From Chromatiales bacterium (lineage in GTDB: Bacteria > Pseudomonadota > Gammaproteobacteria > UBA6429 > Thiohalophilaceae): a stretch of 5,532 nucleotides of DNA. Below, piece by piece: positions 1 through 5,532 of this stretch. Position 1 is the first letter of the stretch. Each line of letters begins with the position of its first letter. The stretch covers positions 1-5,532 of the forward strand of contig JALXDW010000288.1 in assembly GCA_027070385.1 (NCBI GenBank). The letters are read 5' to 3'. A model generated the notes under the pieces. That model had not been told where the DNA came from. It saw only the letters and a list, made by a program, of their open reading frames with translations, and searched no databases. The position numbers were made by a program, and so were the translations under genes.

Positions 1-933
1 AAATACGCCGGTTTTGTAGGAGGCAAAAGATTCAAGATAAACAATCACAATATTGGGTGTGGCTTCGGCCAGTGGGCCCGGTTTTGTATGACGGCGTATA
101 AAGTTCAGCGGTTGAGTGTCATCACTTGTTGGTTTGTCGACACCCAGATAAGAGGCAATCTCTTTATAATAGGCTCGGGTTTTAGCTTCATCGAAAGTAA
201 TATTTTTATTTGTCAAGGTGTCAACAAAATGTACAACCGGATTTATCGTAACAGCCGGTACAAACGGATGGGTGCTGGCAAAGGCATCACTCCAACGTAA
301 AGGGTAGTAGGAAAATTTACCGAATAACCCGAACAGGTAAATGAAAATACAGGATGTTACAAACAGGGTTTGTTGCCACCTGTTGCGTTTATAAAAAAGC
401 CGGTCATGATGAAAATTGTCAGTCGCATTGTGATAAATATGCTGGCTTAGACGACGGATTAAAATATTATAGATAAAGACAACAACAGCAAGCCCCGTAA
501 AAAGCCAAAGCAGTGGGTAGGACTGCCACATCATGGTGACGGAGAGGTTAAAGTCTTCTGTAAAGCGCAGTACACTTGCATCGAGTGGCTGGTGCAAATA
601 GGAATAATAAAGAAAGTGGGCGATAAAATAAAAAACGCTTACTGTGAAGGTAAGGGTTAAATAGCCCAGCCAAAACAGGCGGGCAAACGGGTTTAATACC
701 GGGTTAACCGGTTTTATCCAGCCAAGCATAAATACGGGCAGTAAAATAACAAGGGTGAGTCTCAGGTCAAATTTCAAGCCAAGATAAAAAGCATGGAGTA
801 GCTCAGGCGCAGGAATTGGATTGCTGGGATCTTTAAATAGCATCCAGAAGCCAAGGCGAAACAGACTGTACAAAGCAAGATTGACAAGGATAACAACAAG
901 ATAAAAATGAATCAGGGGTATTTTTTTTAGCAT
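1..933 (-). CDS. LTA-synthase-family sulfatase (alkaline phosphatase superfamily), N-terminal part, cut by window edge
   Basis: The minus-strand frame is open from an ATG at 933 to base 1, giving 311 residues with no stop; the C-terminal part lies outside the window. About five hydrophobic segments are visible (roughly residues 7-33, 57-73, 86-112, 139-160, 189-206), then an extracytoplasmic linker, then PNIVIVYLESFASYKTG at 293-309, where the sulfatase-type catalytic domain begins. Glu301 matches the first metal-binding Glu of LtaS-type enzymes; the catalytic Thr/Ser, normally about 45 residues later, is off the edge. FGKFSYYPLRWSDAF (203-217) is the type of motif seen in proteobacterial members. 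The family moves phosphoglycerol or phosphoethanolamine groups from phospholipids onto envelope acceptors; since Gram-negatives make no lipoteichoic acid, the acceptor here is unknown. An in-frame stop at 949-951 makes ATG 933 the first usable start; its Shine-Dalgarno is poor. It is divergent from the phosphatase at 1061. The family is secure, the substrate is not. Confidence 0.9.
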   Translation of the reverse strand, partial: MLKKIPLIHFYLVVILVNLALYSLFRLGFWMLFKDPSNPIPAPELLHAFYLGLKFDLRLTLVILLPVFMLGWIKPVNPVLNPFARLFWLGYLTLTFTVSVFYFIAHFLYYSYLHQPLDASVLRFTEDFNLSVTMMWQSYPLLWLFTGLAVVVFIYNILIRRLSQHIYHNATDNFHHDRLFYKRNRWQQTLFVTSCIFIYLFGLFGKFSYYPLRWSDAFASTHPFVPAVTINPVVHFVDTLTNKNITFDEAKTRAYYKEIASYLGVDKPTSDDTQPLNFIRRHTKPGPLAEATPNIVIVYLESFASYKTGVF

Positions 934-1060
934 GGATATGGGTGCTTACTCAACGCTGTATGGGATAATGGGCTATTCTAAACGATTAAATCCGGATTTT
1001 GTGCTTTTATAAACATATTTTACTTCTTTGTATAAATTCAGTTCGGTAGAATGACGAAAT
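934..1060. promoter_or_regulatory. Divergent intergenic region with candidate promoters
   Basis: This 127-base AT-rich spacer separates two genes read outward and must hold at least one promoter for each, unless one is expressed from elsewhere. On the plus strand TATAAA at 1031-1036 is a possible -10 for the phosphatase gene; the -35 region about 17 bases upstream is poor (three of six matches). On the minus strand TAGAAT (complement of 975-980) is a possible -10 for the sulfatase gene, also with a poor -35. GGTAGA at 1045-1050, ten bases before ATG 1061, is the only Shine-Dalgarno-like sequence for the phosphatase. The promoter calls rest on motif inspection only. Confidence 0.35.
988..999. 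promoter_or_regulatory. Perfect 12-base palindrome, candidate operator
   Basis: AAATCCGGATTT reads identically on both strands and does not extend further, since the flanking bases are T and T. It lies between the divergent sulfatase and phosphatase genes. If TATAAA at 1031-1036 is the phosphatase -10, the palindrome is centred about 50 bases upstream of the start of transcription, a position suited to an activator. If TAGAAT (975-980) is the sulfatase -10, it falls in that promoter's spacer, suited to a repressor. The regulator is not identifiable from sequence alone. Confidence 0.35.
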
Positions 1061-2461
1061 ATGCTTAACAAAATCTTAAAATCAACGGGTTATTTTATTT
1101 TTATCTTGGTTGTATTGTTCGTTTGCGCCCGATTTATTGATGTCAGTCTTGGTGGTATCTATGATGGCCCTCGCGCTCCGTATATTCAGTCATTGGCGAG
1201 TGATTCTGTTATTCTTCGTTGGAATACAAAAAAACCGCAACAAGGTGTGGTATTTATTGGTGAGCAGCCCTATTTTTTAAAGCGGGTTTTTAAAGAAACA
1301 AAAATAGATGATGAGCATGAAGTTCGGCTGACGGGCTTAAAGCCGGCTACAAAATATTTTTATCGTGTTGGTACGGCATCACGGGCACTTTATTCCGGCC
1401 CTTCGTACTGGTTTAAAACCGCATTAACAGGTTCTGTTCAAGCAACTTCAGCCATTCGTTTTTGGGTAACCGGTGATCAAGGGCAGGCAGGGGTCATCCA
1501 GTCACAAGTTCGGGATGCAATGTTGGCATGGAGCAAACAGCATCCGTTGCAGGGAAGGGATGATTTTAACTTCTGGCTAACCACGGGTGATAATGCTTAT
1601 CGTTCCGGGACTAATTCACAGTTTCAACGAAACTTCTTTAAGCCTTATGCCAAAATTTTAAAAAATACACCTGTTTGGCCTGTGTATGGCAACCATGATG
1701 CAAGGCGTTGGAGCTTTTTTAATATTTTTTCTTTTCCTGCAAAGGCAGAAGCAGGTGGTGTTGCATCAAACACTGAAAAATATTACAGCTTTGATTATGG
1801 CGAATTACATGTGATTATTCTGGATACCCAGTCCAGCCGAATTCAAAAAAACAGCAAAATGTTACGCTGGTTAAAAAAAGATTTGGCACAAACCAAAGCA
1901 AAATGGCGGGTTGTTGCTTTTCATCATCCACCTTATACAAAAGGTTCGCATGATTCGGATAACCTTGCTGACAGTCGAGGGCGGATGCGTAATGTGCGCC
2001 AATATGTGCTACCGGTTCTGGAGCAAGCCGCGGTTGATGTGGTTGTATCCGGCCACAGTCATATGTACGAGCGTTCCTGGTTTATGAGTTGTCACTATGG
2101 TTTTTCGGATACCTTTAGTACCCGATACATTCAGGATGGTCTGCCGCAAGGCGATGTAAACTTGCTGGAAATCCGGCAACAACAAAAAGGTTTAACCTAC
2201 AAAAAAGCAGCCAAAGGGTTAGGTGCATATTCAGGCACTGTTTATATCACTTTGGGATCTTCGGCAAAATTGGATCAAGGTGATTTGAACCATCCTGCCA
2301 TGCCGGTTTCCTTGGGTGCCAGTGGTTCTATGGTCTTTGATATTGTCGGCAATCAATTAACCGCTCGCTTTATAGATAAGGACGGACAGGTTCTGGATTC
2401 GTTTGGGATTAAAAAATCTGTCATGAATGCTGCAGTTGCACGGCAACAGTGTTCACCATAA
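1061..2461 (+). CDS. Membrane-anchored purple-acid-phosphatase-type metallophosphoesterase
   Basis: This 466-residue protein has one N-terminal hydrophobic segment (about 11-27) that should act as a signal anchor or signal peptide and place the rest in the periplasm; no good lipobox is present. Residues about 38-121 form a fibronectin-III-like beta domain (SVILRW, VRLTGLKPATKYFYRV, WFKT), as in the N-terminal domain of purple acid phosphatases. The catalytic domain follows with all five family motifs: GDQG (Asp139), GDNAY (Asp177, Tyr180), GNHD (Asn211), VVAFHHPP (His288), GHSHMYER (His332, His334). These are the seven ligands of a dinuclear Fe(III)-M(II) centre, Tyr180 being the charge-transfer ligand. 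It should hydrolyse phosphate mono- or diesters; the substrate is unknown. An in-frame TGA at 1052-1054 makes ATG 1061 the first start. Cys344 and Cys464 are the only cysteines outside the hydrophobic segment. It is divergent from the sulfatase and convergent with pyrE. Confidence 0.92.
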   Translation: MLNKILKSTGYFIFILVVLFVCARFIDVSLGGIYDGPRAPYIQSLASDSVILRWNTKKPQQGVVFIGEQPYFLKRVFKETKIDDEHEVRLTGLKPATKYFYRVGTASRALYSGPSYWFKTALTGSVQATSAIRFWVTGDQGQAGVIQSQVRDAMLAWSKQHPLQGRDDFNFWLTTGDNAYRSGTNSQFQRNFFKPYAKILKNTPVWPVYGNHDARRWSFFNIFSFPAKAEAGGVASNTEKYYSFDYGELHVIILDTQSSRIQKNSKMLRWLKKDLAQTKAKWRVVAFHHPPYTKGSHDSDNLADSRGRMRNVRQYVLPVLEQAAVDVVVSGHSHMYERSWFMSCHYGFSDTFSTRYIQDGLPQGDVNLLEIRQQQKGLTYKKAAKGLGAYSGTVYITLGSSAKLDQGDLNHPAMPVSLGASGSMVFDIVGNQLTARFIDKDGQVLDSFGIKKSVMNAAVARQQCSP

Positions 2462-2465
2462 TATT

Positions 2466-3110
2466 TTAAGCAATACCGTATTGTTGACGATATGCCTCGA
2501 CACTGGCGAGGTATTGTTTAAAGTCTGGCTTGTCCTTTATGTATTCAATCAGATCAGTCAGTTTGATTATACTGACAACCGGAATATCATATTGTTGTTC
2601 GACTTCCTGTATAGCCGATAATTCACCCTTACCTTTTTCCTGACGATTCAGTGCAATCAAAACCCCGGCAGCCTGGGCACCGGCATTAGATATAATATCC
2701 ATCGCTTCACGAATAGCCGTTCCTGCTGTGATGACATCATCAATAATCAGTACTTTGCCGTTGAGCGGCGCACCAACGATATTACCCCCTTCGCCGTGAT
2801 CTTTGGCTTCCTTACGATTAAAGCTGTAAGGCATATTCATATTGTACTCGTTGGACAGTGAAATAGCACAGCTGCTTGCCAGAGGTATCCCTTTATAAGC
2901 AGGGCCAAATAAAACATCAAATTCAATATGGCTGTCTTTGAGAGCCTGTGCATAGTATTTACCTAACTTTGCCAGTGCTTCACCAGTATTAAAAAGACCG
3001 GCATTAAAAAAATAGGGGCTTATCCGACCAGATTTCAGGGTGAACTCACCAAAACGGAGTACATTGCTTGACAGTGCGAATTCAATAAATTCTTTCTGGT
3101 AATTTTGCAT
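2466..3110 (-). CDS. pyrE: Orotate phosphoribosyltransferase
   Basis: PyrE joins orotate to 5-phosphoribosyl-1-pyrophosphate (PRPP) to make orotidine monophosphate, the fifth step of de novo UMP synthesis, in the cytoplasm. The 214-residue product matches the usual length (213 in E. coli) and aligns end to end with the E. coli enzyme as I recall it. Key parts are [21 protein letters not shown] (23-43, orotate/PRPP contacts), [11 protein letters not shown] (68-78), the flexible catalytic loop [14 protein letters not shown] (97-110), and the PRPP-binding signature [13 protein letters not shown] (120-132) with its paired aspartates. The C-terminus AYRQQYGIA is also typical. The ATG at 3110 has an AGG (complement of 3120-3122) nine bases upstream. 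The gene is divergent from the exonuclease at 3225 and ends 4 bases from the phosphatase stop. No attenuator hairpin with a leader peptide, as in E. coli rph-pyrE, was seen upstream. Confidence 0.98.
   Translation of the reverse strand: MQNYQKEFIEFALSSNVLRFGEFTLKSGRISPYFFNAGLFNTGEALAKLGKYYAQALKDSHIEFDVLFGPAYKGIPLASSCAISLSNEYNMNMPYSFNRKEAKDHGEGGNIVGAPLNGKVLIIDDVITAGTAIREAMDIISNAGAQAAGVLIALNRQEKGKGELSAIQEVEQQYDIPVVSIIKLTDLIEYIKDKPDFKQYLASVEAYRQQYGIA
2492..2520 (+). terminator. Possible intrinsic terminator for the phosphatase gene, inside the pyrE 3' end
   Basis: Read on the plus strand, ATGCCTCG (2492-2499) pairs with CGAGGTAT (2507-2514) around a seven-base loop, giving eight base pairs including one G-U. 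A moderately T-rich tail (TGTTTA) follows. It begins 31 bases after the phosphatase stop, so it is well placed to end that transcript, and it lies wholly within the last codons of pyrE on the other strand. On the pyrE strand the same hairpin lacks a T-run. The tail is interrupted, so it may be weak. Confidence 0.4.
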
Positions 3111-3164
3111 AATAGACAGCCTATTTTATTCAGGTTGTGATTCGTAGAAAAGTAAAAACCGGTG

Positions 3165-3171
3165 TATTATA
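3165..3171. promoter_or_regulatory. Overlapping -10 elements for pyrE and the exonuclease
   Basis: TATTATA holds a perfect consensus TATAAT on the minus strand (complement of 3166-3171), placed to give a pyrE leader of roughly 50 bases. On the plus strand the same bases read TATTAT (3165-3170), a five-of-six -10 for the exonuclease, leaving a leader of roughly 45-50 bases. The -35 regions are poor on both strands. Only the minus-strand -10 is strong; the plus-strand use is inferred from the symmetry and position. Confidence 0.4.
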
Positions 3172-3224
3172 GCGAACTATTGTATTTGTTGGGCAGCAAT
3201 TTTTAACAAGGTAAAGAAATAACA

Positions 3225-3998
3225 ATGAGAGTAATCAGTGCCAATTTGAATGGTATCCGCGCTGCGGCCAAAAAAGGCTTCTTTGACTGGATGAAAAAAC
3301 AGAATGCAGACGTGGTTTGCATCCAGGAAACCAAAGCACAAGAACACCAGTTAGATGACGATGTGTTTAAACCTGAAGGTTATTACCGTTATTTTTTTGA
3401 TGCCGAAAAAAAAGGTTATAGTGGTGTTGCCATTTATACCAGAAAAGAACCTGACAAGGTGATAAAAGGTTTGGGTTGGGATCATGCTGATACAGAAGGA
3501 CGTTATATTCAGGCTGATTTTGGTAAATTGAGTATCGCTTCGTTGTATTTGCCATCGGGTTCGTCGAGTGAAGAACGTCATGCTAATAAATTAAAGTTTA
3601 TGGATTTATTGCTTGAAGATTTAAAGGCAAAAAGACGCAAACACCGTGAGTATATTATTTGTGGTGATTTTAATACCGTGCATAAGGAAATTGATATTAA
3701 AAATTGGAAGAGTAATCAAAAAAATTCCGGTTGTACTCCGGAAGAACATGCCTGGTGTGACAAACTGTTTGATGAGGTGGGCTATGTAGATGCCTTCCGT
3801 GTTGTTAATCCGAATGCCGGTGAATATACCTGGTGGTCAAATCGTGGTAATGCTCGAGCCAATAATGTTGGTTGGCGGATTGATTATCATATTATTTCAC
3901 CCGGTTTGAAAGACAAGGTGAAAAGTGCTCATGTTTATAAAGACAGCTGGTTTTCGGATCATGCTCCGCTAACGATTGATTATGATATAGACTTCTAA
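3225..3998 (+). CDS. xth: Exodeoxyribonuclease III family nuclease (Crc-like, catalytic residues intact)
   Basis: This 257-residue protein belongs to the endonuclease/exonuclease/phosphatase fold that includes exonuclease III, a DNA-repair enzyme that cuts at abasic sites and digests 3' ends of duplex DNA in a metal-dependent way. All expected active-site residues are visible: Asn7 (ANLNG), Glu35 (CIQET), Tyr108 (YLPSG), Asp148 and Asn150 (CGDFN), Asp220 (WRIDY), and Asp245-His246 (FSDHAP). DIKNWKSNQKNSG (157-169) and PEEHAW (172-177) are typical of one bacterial subgroup. The length and the head-to-head position with pyrE match Pseudomonas crc (259 residues), whose product is a catalytically dead relative acting in Hfq-dependent catabolite repression; here the dead-site substitutions are absent, so nuclease function is the better call. 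AAGG at 3208-3211 is 13 bases before ATG 3225, a long spacing; no other in-frame ATG is nearby. It converges on the DUF2007 gene. Confidence 0.93.
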   Translation: MRVISANLNGIRAAAKKGFFDWMKKQNADVVCIQETKAQEHQLDDDVFKPEGYYRYFFDAEKKGYSGVAIYTRKEPDKVIKGLGWDHADTEGRYIQADFGKLSIASLYLPSGSSSEERHANKLKFMDLLLEDLKAKRRKHREYIICGDFNTVHKEIDIKNWKSNQKNSGCTPEEHAWCDKLFDEVGYVDAFRVVNPNAGEYTWWSNRGNARANNVGWRIDYHIISPGLKDKVKSAHVYKDSWFSDHAPLTIDYDIDF

Positions 3999-4012
3999 TA
4001 CGTTGTATATTA

Positions 4013-4225
4013 TCAATGATTGTTTTCATAGTTGCTAATAATATTCAGTGCAGCTTCGACATCACTGTCATCGACCGACACAGCTGCAAAATCGGTGGGA
4101 GCCATTTCACCAATGCCGCCTTGCAAGTAAAAACCATTAACGAAAGCAGTAATATTATTGGATTCTAACAAGCCTTTTACAATTTGCGCTTCGGTAATAT
4201 TTTGGGCGTTGTAAACCTTGACCAT
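4013..4225 (-). CDS. DUF2007 small protein (putative signal-transducing family)
   Basis: The product is 70 residues and matches the DUF2007 family (the Pfam family named putative prokaryotic signal transducing protein): KVYNAQNITEAQIVKGLLESNNITAFVNG, then a glycine-containing QGGIGEM segment, then an acidic VSVDDSDVEAALNIISNYE tail. The pattern suggests a compact alpha/beta domain related to PII-like folds. It has no signal peptide or membrane segment and should be cytoplasmic. No biochemical function is established. The ATG at 4225 lies 4 bases after the stop of the HDOD gene, and a weak GCGGA-type Shine-Dalgarno lies inside the end of that gene, so translation is probably coupled. It ends 14 bases from the exonuclease stop with no clear terminator between. 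Confidence 0.88.
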   Translation of the reverse strand: MVKVYNAQNITEAQIVKGLLESNNITAFVNGFYLQGGIGEMAPTDFAAVSVDDSDVEAALNIISNYENNH

Positions 4226-4229
4226 ATGG

Positions 4230-5468
4230 TTAATCCGCTTTGCATATCATTTTAATTAATTCACTGATACGAATACTGATTCTTTTTAATGTTTTAATAT
4301 TATCAACCATATTAATATCCTCCAGTCCCAAGCGTTTGAACGCAGCCAGGTCGAAGAGTTCCGGCCCCCCTATTTTATCCCCACCTAGTAAGTGAGAATG
4401 TTTCAGTGCAACTTGAACCAGGTCACAATAGTCGGCTTTATCAACATGACGCTCCCAGTGATAGGCATGTTTGGCACTTTCAATGAGTTCTTTGTCAAAT
4501 TTCCATTGTTGTAGCACCATGCCGCCAATATAACTTTTAAGTTGGTCAATAACAATTTCCAGGTTACCGGCTTTGTGGGCCAAATCATCACGTGTATCTG
4601 CAACAACCAGTATAGGTATAATGCCAATATCGTGGAGCAAGCCAAATAAAAAGGCACGTTCAGGTTGAAAACCAGGCACCTGCTTTGCCAGTTCATAACA
4701 AATAACACCGGTACGAATACTATGTTCATAAAATTGAGTCATTTTATTGACCACCAGTTCGGTGTTCGGCATAAATAAATCCCGGAGTACCACGCCCATG
4801 ACAATATTGCGGATACTGTCCAGCCCAATACGCGCAATGGCGGTTTGAATGGAATCTATCTTTTGCCCACTACCATACATTGCGCTGTTGGCAACCTGAA
4901 CAATTCTTGCGGTGATAATGGGATCCATTTGTATTATCTGGGCGAGTCGGGTGGTACCAAGATTTGAATTATTGAGTTCGGCATTAATATGTAATGCGAT
5001 CTCAGGCAGACTTGGTAGAGTGACAGCATTGCTTTTAAACAACTGCGTAATGTCCTGAACCAGTTTCAGGTTAGCGTTGCCTGCCACCAAGGTTTCAAAA
5101 TCATCATAATCGAGGTTATCTTTATCGCGCTGATGTCGTATACCGTATTTATCAATAATACTTTTTTCAATTTGAATAACGTGAGTTGGCAAAATACAGC
5201 GTGCATACAGGCCAGCTGCATGACTGGTGAATACAGGGTGCTGTGCACGTTCAGTTTCAGCACTCATAGATTGATGCACCCCGCCGCTGGTCTGGATATC
5301 AAATGCACCGCGAACCAGATATAAAGTATTTTTAGCTTCTTTTTCGGCAATGATGCGATCATTCACCTGATAATTTATCGACTCGGCATTATTCGATATA
5401 TCAACAAGTGCAACATCGTCCAGATCTTTAAAGTCATCAAATGCCAGTAAATGTTTGATATCAATCAT
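4230..5468 (-). CDS. HDOD-domain signalling protein with CRP-like N-terminal region
   Basis: Taken from ATG 5468 the protein has 412 residues. Residues about 8-115 resemble a cyclic-nucleotide-binding beta roll (INYQVNDRII, NTLYLVRGAFDIQT, THVIQIEKSIIDKYG), but the usual phosphate-binding cassette with its Gly-Glu and Arg-x-Ala is not recognisable, so nucleotide binding is doubtful. Residues about 135-345 are an HDOD domain: LPSLPEIA (151-158), MDPIITARIVQVANSAMYG (181-199), AIARIGLDSIRNIVMG (210-225), and LLHDIG (277-282) with His279-Asp280. HDOD proteins are HD-like output or scaffold domains that mostly lack hydrolase activity and act in signalling and gene control. The final stretch is helical. 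I chose ATG 5468 because GAGG (complement of 5475-5478) sits six bases upstream; an in-frame ATG at 5498 would add ten residues but has no good Shine-Dalgarno. The DUF2007 gene follows 4 bases later. Confidence 0.88.
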   Translation of the reverse strand: MIDIKHLLAFDDFKDLDDVALVDISNNAESINYQVNDRIIAEKEAKNTLYLVRGAFDIQTSGGVHQSMSAETERAQHPVFTSHAAGLYARCILPTHVIQIEKSIIDKYGIRHQRDKDNLDYDDFETLVAGNANLKLVQDITQLFKSNAVTLPSLPEIALHINAELNNSNLGTTRLAQIIQMDPIITARIVQVANSAMYGSGQKIDSIQTAIARIGLDSIRNIVMGVVLRDLFMPNTELVVNKMTQFYEHSIRTGVICYELAKQVPGFQPERAFLFGLLHDIGIIPILVVADTRDDLAHKAGNLEIVIDQLKSYIGGMVLQQWKFDKELIESAKHAYHWERHVDKADYCDLVQVALKHSHLLGGDKIGGPELFDLAAFKRLGLEDINMVDNIKTLKRISIRISELIKMICKAD

Positions 5469-5474
5469 TGCCTG

Positions 5475-5478
5475 CCTC
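5475..5478 (-). promoter_or_regulatory. Shine-Dalgarno deciding the HDOD gene start
   Basis: On the minus strand the sequence reads TCGAGGCAGGCAATG: GAGG with a six-base spacer before ATG 5468. The alternative ATG at 5498 is preceded by GGTAACTGAT, which has no good match. This favours the 412-residue protein over the 422-residue one. Confidence 0.55.
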
Positions 5479-5532
5479 GAAAATAAGTTATTTGGCATAT
5501 CAGTTACCGGTGTTTATCGGCCAGATTGAGGA

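Noticed and set aside
88..300. 70-codon plus-strand open frame
   Set aside because: It lies antisense within the sulfatase gene, whose minus-strand frame gives a clearly recognisable family product; the plus-strand protein resembles nothing.
921..933. Run of eight A in codons 2-5 of the sulfatase gene as a phase-variable switch
   Set aside because: A similar run of eight A occurs inside the exonuclease gene (3406-3413), so such runs appear to be normal for this AT-leaning lysine-AAA-rich sequence.
1119..1128. Cys22 of the phosphatase as a lipoprotein lipobox
   Set aside because: The residue before the cysteine is Val (LFVC), not the Gly, Ala or Ser usually required, so a signal anchor is more likely.
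2435..2447. Hairpin GTTGC-ACG-GCAAC as a pyrE terminator
   Set aside because: The stem has only five pairs and, on the pyrE strand, the T-run is about 20 bases further on, so it does not fit an intrinsic terminator.
2471..2483. Inverted repeat CAATAC-C-GTATTG near the pyrE stop
   Set aside because: The one-base centre prevents a normal hairpin loop, and the bases are explained by the conserved PyrE C-terminus (QQYGIA).
2427..2621. Plus-strand 64-codon frame across the phosphatase/pyrE junction
   Set aside because: It overlaps the end of the phosphatase in another frame and the pyrE 3' end on the other strand, has no Shine-Dalgarno, and its product has no recognisable features.
3999..4022. 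Terminator between the exonuclease and DUF2007 genes
   Set aside because: The 14-base gap and flanks hold only a four-base inverted match (CAAT-G-ATTG) with a one-base loop, which cannot form a useful hairpin.
5504..5530. Possible end of an upstream minus-strand gene (LNLADKHR then stop)
   Set aside because: Only eight codons are visible before the window edge and the other minus-strand frames also end nearby (stops at 5514-5516 and 5500-5502), so the frame cannot be chosen.

Overview
The window looks like ordinary chromosome from a moderately AT-rich gammaproteobacterium. PyrE is very close to the enterobacterial protein (214 residues, with the [14 protein letters not shown] loop). It lies head-to-head with an exonuclease III-family gene, the arrangement known for pyrE-crc in Pseudomonas. 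The LTA-synthase-like sulfatase and the HDOD/DUF2007 pair also fit this group. The genus cannot be named from the sequence. No rRNA, tRNA, CRISPR array, insertion sequence or phage gene was seen.

Layout from left to right. (1) Bases 1-933, minus strand: the first 311 codons of an inner-membrane LTA-synthase-family sulfatase that runs off the left edge. (2) A 127-base divergent intergenic region with a perfect 12-base palindrome. (3) Bases 1061-2461, plus strand: a membrane-anchored, purple-acid-phosphatase-type metallophosphoesterase with all seven metal ligands. (4) Tail-to-tail with it, only 4 bases away, pyrE on the minus strand; a likely terminator for the phosphatase lies inside the pyrE 3' end. 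(5) A 114-base divergent region with overlapping -10 elements on both strands. (6) Bases 3225-3998, plus strand: an exonuclease III that resembles Crc over its whole length but keeps every nuclease residue. (7) Tail-to-tail again (14-base gap), a minus-strand pair: an HDOD protein with a CRP-like N-terminal region, followed 4 bases later by a small DUF2007 protein.

The genes form three apparent units. The sulfatase/phosphatase pair points outward: both predicted active sites face the periplasm and both act on phosphate esters, so a role in envelope phospho-decoration or phosphate release is possible but unproven. pyrE (pyrimidine synthesis) and the exonuclease (DNA repair) form the conserved divergent pair. 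The HDOD-DUF2007 pair looks like a small signalling operon. The most useful leads are the nuclease-competent Crc relative, the divergent envelope pair with its palindrome, and the HDOD-DUF2007 coupling. I saw no clear evidence of a wholly new system.
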